A stretch of DNA of 64,000 nucleotides from Kineosporia rhizophila (GTDB taxonomy: Bacteria; Actinomycetota; Actinomycetes; Actinomycetales; Kineosporiaceae): assembly GCF_021277265.1 (NCBI RefSeq), contig NZ_JAJSOH010000017.1:1-64000 (forward strand), written 5' to 3'. The first letter of the stretch is position 1; every line of letters begins with the position of its first letter. Under the pieces are notes generated by a model that was not told the origin of the DNA, ran no database searches, and was given only the letters and a program-made list of their open reading frames with translations. Positions 60,739-64,000 of this stretch are shown piece after piece. Position numbers and translations under genes: made by a program.

Positions 60739-61884
60739 GTGAGCGGACGCACGCTCATCATCACCAACGACTTCCCCCCGCGTACCGGTGGCATCGAGTC
60801 GTTCGTCCTGGCCATGGCTCGGCGCTTCCCGCCCGGGCAGGTCGTCGTGCACACCAAGCGGCAGAAGGGCGATGCCGAGTTCGACGCCGGGCTGAATTTC
60901 CCGGTGGTCCGGGACAAGTTGCCGATCATGCTTCCCACCCCGGCCATCACACGGCGGTCCATCGAGATCGCCAAGGCCGAAGGCTGCGACCGGGTCTGGT
61001 TCGGGGCAGCGGCGCCGCTGGGACTGATGGCGCCCAGGCTGCGCGCGGCCGGCATCGAGCGAATCGTTGCCACCACGCACGGGCACGAGGTGTGGTGGTC
61101 GGTGGTGCCCGGGGCCCGGGGGTTGATGCGGCGCATCGGGCGTCACGTGGACGTGCTGACCTATCTGGGCGAGTACACCCGTAGCCGGATCGCTCCGGCG
61201 CTCGATCCGGCTGCTCTGACGCGCTTCGTGCAGCTGACGCCGGGAGTGGACGACTCGGTGTTCAACCCCACCGTCGACGGGGCGCAGGTGCGGGCCGAGC
61301 TGGGGCTGGGCAACCGGCCGGTGGTGGTCTGTGTCTCCCGCATGGTGGCTCGTAAAGGGCAGGACACGCTGGTCGAGGCGTTGCCGCGGATCCGCGAGCG
61401 GGTTCCGGACGCTGCGCTGCTTCTGGTCGGGGACGGCCCCTACCGCTCCGAGGTGGAGCGGCGGATCGCCCGGGCCGGGCTGGACGAGCACGTCTTCGTC
61501 ACCGGGCGGGTGTCCTGGACCCGGATCCCGGAGTACTTCGCCGCCGGCGACGTGTTCTGCATGCCCGCGCGCACCCGGATGGGCGGGTTCGATCTGGAAG
61601 GCCTGGGCATCTGTTACCTGGAGGCCGCGGCGACCGGTCTGCCGGTGGTGGCGGGTGATTCGGGCGGGGCGCCCGACGCCGTGCTGGAAGGCGAGAACGG
61701 GTTCGTGGTCAGCGGGACCGACGCCCGGGCGGTGGCCGACCGGTGCGCCGACCTGCTGCTGGACAAGGAACTGGCCGCCAAGTTCGGGCAGCGCGGCCGG
61801 GAGTGGGTGCTCCAGAAGTGGCGCTGGGACGACCTGGCCGTGCAGTTGCAGCGCATGCTCGGCAGCGGCCGCTCAGCGCCGTGA
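60739..61884 (+). CDS. pimB: Phosphatidylinositol mannosyltransferase PimB-type
   Basis: A 381-residue GT4 enzyme. The start LIITNDFPPRTGGIESFVLAMARRFPPGQVVVHTK is that of PimB' (Rv2188c), with THGHEVWWSVVPGARGLMRRIGRHVD, VSRMVARKGQDTLVEALP and the donor-site ARTRMGGFDLEGLGICYLEAAATGLPVVAGDSGGAPD. It adds the second mannose to phosphatidylinositol monomannoside with GDP-mannose. GTG start. Convergent with the GT87-type gene, only 14 bases apart. Confidence 0.92.
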   Translation: MSGRTLIITNDFPPRTGGIESFVLAMARRFPPGQVVVHTKRQKGDAEFDAGLNFPVVRDKLPIMLPTPAITRRSIEIAKAEGCDRVWFGAAAPLGLMAPRLRAAGIERIVATTHGHEVWWSVVPGARGLMRRIGRHVDVLTYLGEYTRSRIAPALDPAALTRFVQLTPGVDDSVFNPTVDGAQVRAELGLGNRPVVVCVSRMVARKGQDTLVEALPRIRERVPDAALLLVGDGPYRSEVERRIARAGLDEHVFVTGRVSWTRIPEYFAAGDVFCMPARTRMGGFDLEGLGICYLEAAATGLPVVAGDSGGAPDAVLEGENGFVVSGTDARAVADRCADLLLDKELAAKFGQRGREWVLQKWRWDDLAVQLQRMLGSGRSAP

Positions 61885-61898
61885 ACTGAGGCAGCGAG

Positions 61899-63410
61899 CT
61901 ACGAGCCCTGGGGCACCGGTTCGACCGCTTCGGAGTCGGTGCCGGCATCGGGCCCAGACTCCTCGGCCGCTGGGTAGCGAGCGGCCGCCAGGGAGATCAC
62001 GATCAGCGCGGCCACCAGCCAGTACTGGTTGTAGAACGCCTGCTTGTTCACCAGGTTCGCCACCAGGAGCACCATCGCGGCCCAGCGCAGCACGTTGGCC
62101 AGGTCGGGCTGCTGCCGGTGCACGCGGCGGATCGCCGAGGCCAGCGTGAACAGCACGGCGGCACCGGTCAGGTAGAACGGCGGGGTCCAGCTCAGCTCGT
62201 TGATCGCGGCGATGAAGACGGTGTTGGCGAAGATCAGGGGCTGGAAGTCGATCAGCATGGTCACCGTGTCGTGCAGCATGTCCGACGGCGAGGCGATGAA
62301 CCAGGGCAGCACGAAGACCCCGGCCAGGCCGGCCGTGCCGATCGCCCGGCGCCAGCCGAAGACCGGCCAGACCGCGAGCACCGGCAGCAGCACGGCCAGG
62401 TGCTGTTTGCTGGCCAGCCCGAGAGCCAGGCAGATCATGGCCAGGACCATCTGCCGGCGGCGCACCGCGAGCGCCCAGCCGGCCAGGCAGGCCATGAGCA
62501 GCGGCTCGGTCCAGGCCTGCTCGACCTGGGTGGCGGTACCCGGCAGGACCAGCAGCAGCCCGGCGGCACCGGTGGCGACCAGGGCGCGGACGGTCATCGG
62601 AGAGTGGGTGGCCTCGGCCGGGGCCGACTCGGTGGTGCGCCTGCCCGGACGGCCGAGCAGGAACACGGCCAGGGCCCCGAGCAGCGTGATCAGCGTCAGC
62701 GCCCAGCGCACGTCTCCGGCCAGCCAGCGCCCGGGAGCCAGGAGCAGCGCGGTGAACGGCAGATAGGTGAACGCGTCCTGCACACCCGGAGAGTTGGTCC
62801 AGTTCTGCGCGTACATGTTCTTGCCCTCGAGCATGCCGTCGGCGGCCTGCTGCAGGGTGATCCAGACGTCGATCTTCGGCTCGGGATCCCAGTGGATGAG
62901 CATGGCCGCGGCGGTGACGTAGCCCACGGCGGTGAGCCCCAGGGCGACGTAGGCCGGGCCCAGCCGGCGGCGGAGCGTGGAAAGGGCGATGCCCGCGGCC
63001 AACACGAGCGCCGCGGCCGCGAAGACCCAGCGGGTGAGCCAGCCCTGGCCGGGCGTGAGGTAGGTGTAAGGCCGCATGGTGACGTGGATGACCGCCACCA
63101 GCACGAGGGTGGCGGCGAGCGAGTAGCCGATCCACTGCAGAGGTGATCGCTGTGCCGACTCGAGGAACGACCCGGCCGACCCGGTGAACGGCTTACGGGC
63201 GCTGCCGGCGACCACCCACAGGCCGAGGGCCACGGCCAGGACCACGTAGATCACGATGATCCACAGCCGGTAACGAACAACACTGTGCGTAGCCACCGCC
63301 ATGCCGATGGTCAGCAGCACCAGAACGACGCCGGTAGCGATCGGGGAGCTGCGGCGCAGTGCGGGGCGGGGCTGCGGATCGGCCTGATCCGGGAGGCTGG
63401 GCGGGACCAT
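61899..63410 (-). CDS. GT87 (DUF2029) polyprenyl-phosphate-mannose mannosyltransferase-like
   Basis: A 503-residue GT-C membrane enzyme with about ten helices. The family segment DVWITLQQAADGMLEGKNMY (acidic residue and x-G-x-N-x-Y) follows the second helix group, with further conserved TYLPFTALLLAP and GLASKQHLAVLLPVLAVWP. It resembles the mycobacterial alpha-1,2-mannosyltransferases acting on lipomannan (Rv2181-type). The ATG at 63410 was chosen: a TATGGT box ends seven bases upstream on the minus strand; another ATG at 63422 lies within that box. Confidence 0.85.
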   Translation of the reverse strand: MVPPSLPDQADPQPRPALRRSSPIATGVVLVLLTIGMAVATHSVVRYRLWIIVIYVVLAVALGLWVVAGSARKPFTGSAGSFLESAQRSPLQWIGYSLAATLVLVAVIHVTMRPYTYLTPGQGWLTRWVFAAAALVLAAGIALSTLRRRLGPAYVALGLTAVGYVTAAAMLIHWDPEPKIDVWITLQQAADGMLEGKNMYAQNWTNSPGVQDAFTYLPFTALLLAPGRWLAGDVRWALTLITLLGALAVFLLGRPGRRTTESAPAEATHSPMTVRALVATGAAGLLLVLPGTATQVEQAWTEPLLMACLAGWALAVRRRQMVLAMICLALGLASKQHLAVLLPVLAVWPVFGWRRAIGTAGLAGVFVLPWFIASPSDMLHDTVTMLIDFQPLIFANTVFIAAINELSWTPPFYLTGAAVLFTLASAIRRVHRQQPDLANVLRWAAMVLLVANLVNKQAFYNQYWLVAALIVISLAAARYPAAEESGPDAGTDSEAVEPVPQGS

Positions 63411-63417
63411 GCGCTCC

Positions 63418-63423
63418 ACCATA
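63418..63423 (-). promoter_or_regulatory. -10 box of the GT87 gene (leaderless)
   Basis: Minus-strand TATGGT, seven bases, then the ATG at 63410. Confidence 0.5.
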
Positions 63424-63559
63424 GAGGCCGGGCCGGTCCGGGTCTGACGCCTGTGGACAACCGCGACGCCCCCGGTACCCACCCGTTACCCCGGTTGCCG
63501 GTCAACGCCCGATCAGTACGTTTTCAGCCGGCCCGGACGGGGGCCTTGGACCGGTATCC

Positions 63560-63775
63560 CTACTTGTTGCGATCGCTCGGGTCGCAGTGCGGCATCGACT
63601 GCCGGTTCTCGATGCAGTCCGAAGTGCCCTGGAAGGTGCTCTCGATGAGGGTCCCGAAACCGAACACCACGGCGACGATCACCGCGGCGATGGCGGCCAC
63701 CATCAGGGCGTACTCGACGGCGGAGGCACCTCGGTCGCCGGCCGAGGGTACAACCCGGCGGGTCCGGGAAATCAT
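63560..63775 (-). CDS. Flp-type pilin subunit
   Basis: A 71-residue pre-pilin. The class III signal is short and basic (MISRTRRVVPSAGDRG), with cleavage expected before ASAVEYALMVAAIAA. Glu5 and Tyr6 of the mature helix are conserved, followed by a ~25-residue hydrophobic stretch. Two cysteines (SDCIENRQSMPHCDP) near the C-terminus could pair. It forms tad-type pili; the rest of a tad cluster is not in this window. Strong AAGGAGG site seven bases upstream. Confidence 0.88.
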   Translation of the reverse strand: MISRTRRVVPSAGDRGASAVEYALMVAAIAAVIVAVVFGFGTLIESTFQGTSDCIENRQSMPHCDPSDRNK

Positions 63776-63956
63776 CCGTTCCTCCTTCGGTTCCGGCGTG
63801 GCTGCGGACCACACCGGGTGTTGCCCCCCGTCACTGCTCCCCACCCTTACACAAGCCGCCCGTGACGTTCGGTCATCTCGACGATGATCGGCTGAACACC
63901 TGATCAGTAGCCGGTGCCGGTGGCTCCCGGCGGAAGGGACCGGCCGGGAAGTCTTC

Positions 63957-64000
63957 CTACTGCTCAGTCATTCTGCCGTCGCGCACGCCCTCGATGAGGG
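63957..64000 (-). CDS. Possible C-terminal end of a gene entering from the right
   Basis: The minus strand reads LIEGVRDGRMTEQ then a TAG stop at 63957-63959, in frame to the window edge. This could be the last 13 codons of a gene upstream of the pilin. Too short to name, and coding status is a guess. Confidence 0.3.
   Translation of the reverse strand, partial: LIEGVRDGRMTEQ

Overview
The window is chromosomal DNA of a high-GC Gram-positive actinomycete. Several things point there: strong G/C preference at third codon positions, the actinobacterial cytochrome bcc-aa3 supercomplex genes (ctaC-ctaD-ctaF, ctaE-qcrC-qcrA-qcrB), the PimB-type phosphatidylinositol mannosyltransferase, DUF3043 and DUF4191 proteins beside cob and lip genes, and many genes that begin directly 6-8 bases after a TANNNT -10 box (leaderless transcripts). 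From memory, the order of housekeeping genes follows Mycobacterium tuberculosis Rv2188c to Rv2220 (pimB - NlpC/P60 - exonuclease/UvrC-like - trpD - ctaE/qcrCAB - ctaF/ctaD/ctaC - adoK - erpA - glycerate kinase - DUF3043 - cobT/cobS - gcvT - pepA - sucB - TIGR01777 - lipB/lipA - DUF4191 - RDD - glnA). I cannot name the genus from sequence alone. No rRNA, tRNA, IS element, prophage or CRISPR array was seen.

Layout. 1-6.9 kb: an accessory glycan block with a partial flippase, a GT39 membrane glycosyltransferase, GT4 and GT2 transferases, all overlapping on the minus strand, and a divergent PIG-L deacetylase followed by a Tat-exported glycosidase-like protein. 6.9-13.9 kb: glnA with a GlnR operator upstream, an RDD protein, DUF4191, lipA, an ArsR/CDF metal-efflux pair inserted between lipA and lipB, and lipB. 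14-18.1 kb: an NTF2-like protein, an FAD oxidoreductase and a membrane Ser/Thr kinase with an internal hexapeptide repeat. 18.4-22.9 kb: a TIGR01777 epimerase and the E2 and E3 subunits of a 2-oxoacid dehydrogenase (E2 needs the lipoate made by LipA/LipB). 23.1-27.8 kb: a TetR/membrane-protein pair, a small conserved protein, pepA and gcvT. 27.8-30.9 kb: cobalamin nucleotide-loop genes cobS, a CobT-like protein and a CobU fusion.

31-41.8 kb: aldo/keto reductase, DUF3043, a second TetR, M20 dipeptidase, nadA, glycerate kinase, erpA, adoK, aat, and a TusA plus cysteine-desulfurase-like pair in which the PLP lysine appears to be lost. 41.9-53.1 kb: terminal respiratory chain genes, interrupted by an L,D-transpeptidase, trpD and a receiver-like protein. 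53.3-64 kb: an APH-like kinase, an exonuclease/UvrC-like DNA-repair gene and a divergent CxxC small protein that share back-to-back PafBC-type DNA-damage promoters, about 1.2 kb of non-coding DNA carrying three tandem-repeat arrays, an NlpC/P60 cell-wall hydrolase, a phosphoesterase, a secreted gluzincin peptidase, pimB, a GT87-type mannosyltransferase and a Flp pilin.

The signals most worth following are the divergent PafBC promoter pair with its 19-bp inverted repeat (55.9 kb), the lysine-less cysteine-desulfurase homologue beside TusA (40.4-41.8 kb), the GlnR box (8.66 kb), the triple tandem-repeat region with the structured leader (56.4-57.6 kb), and the accessory glycan block at the left edge.
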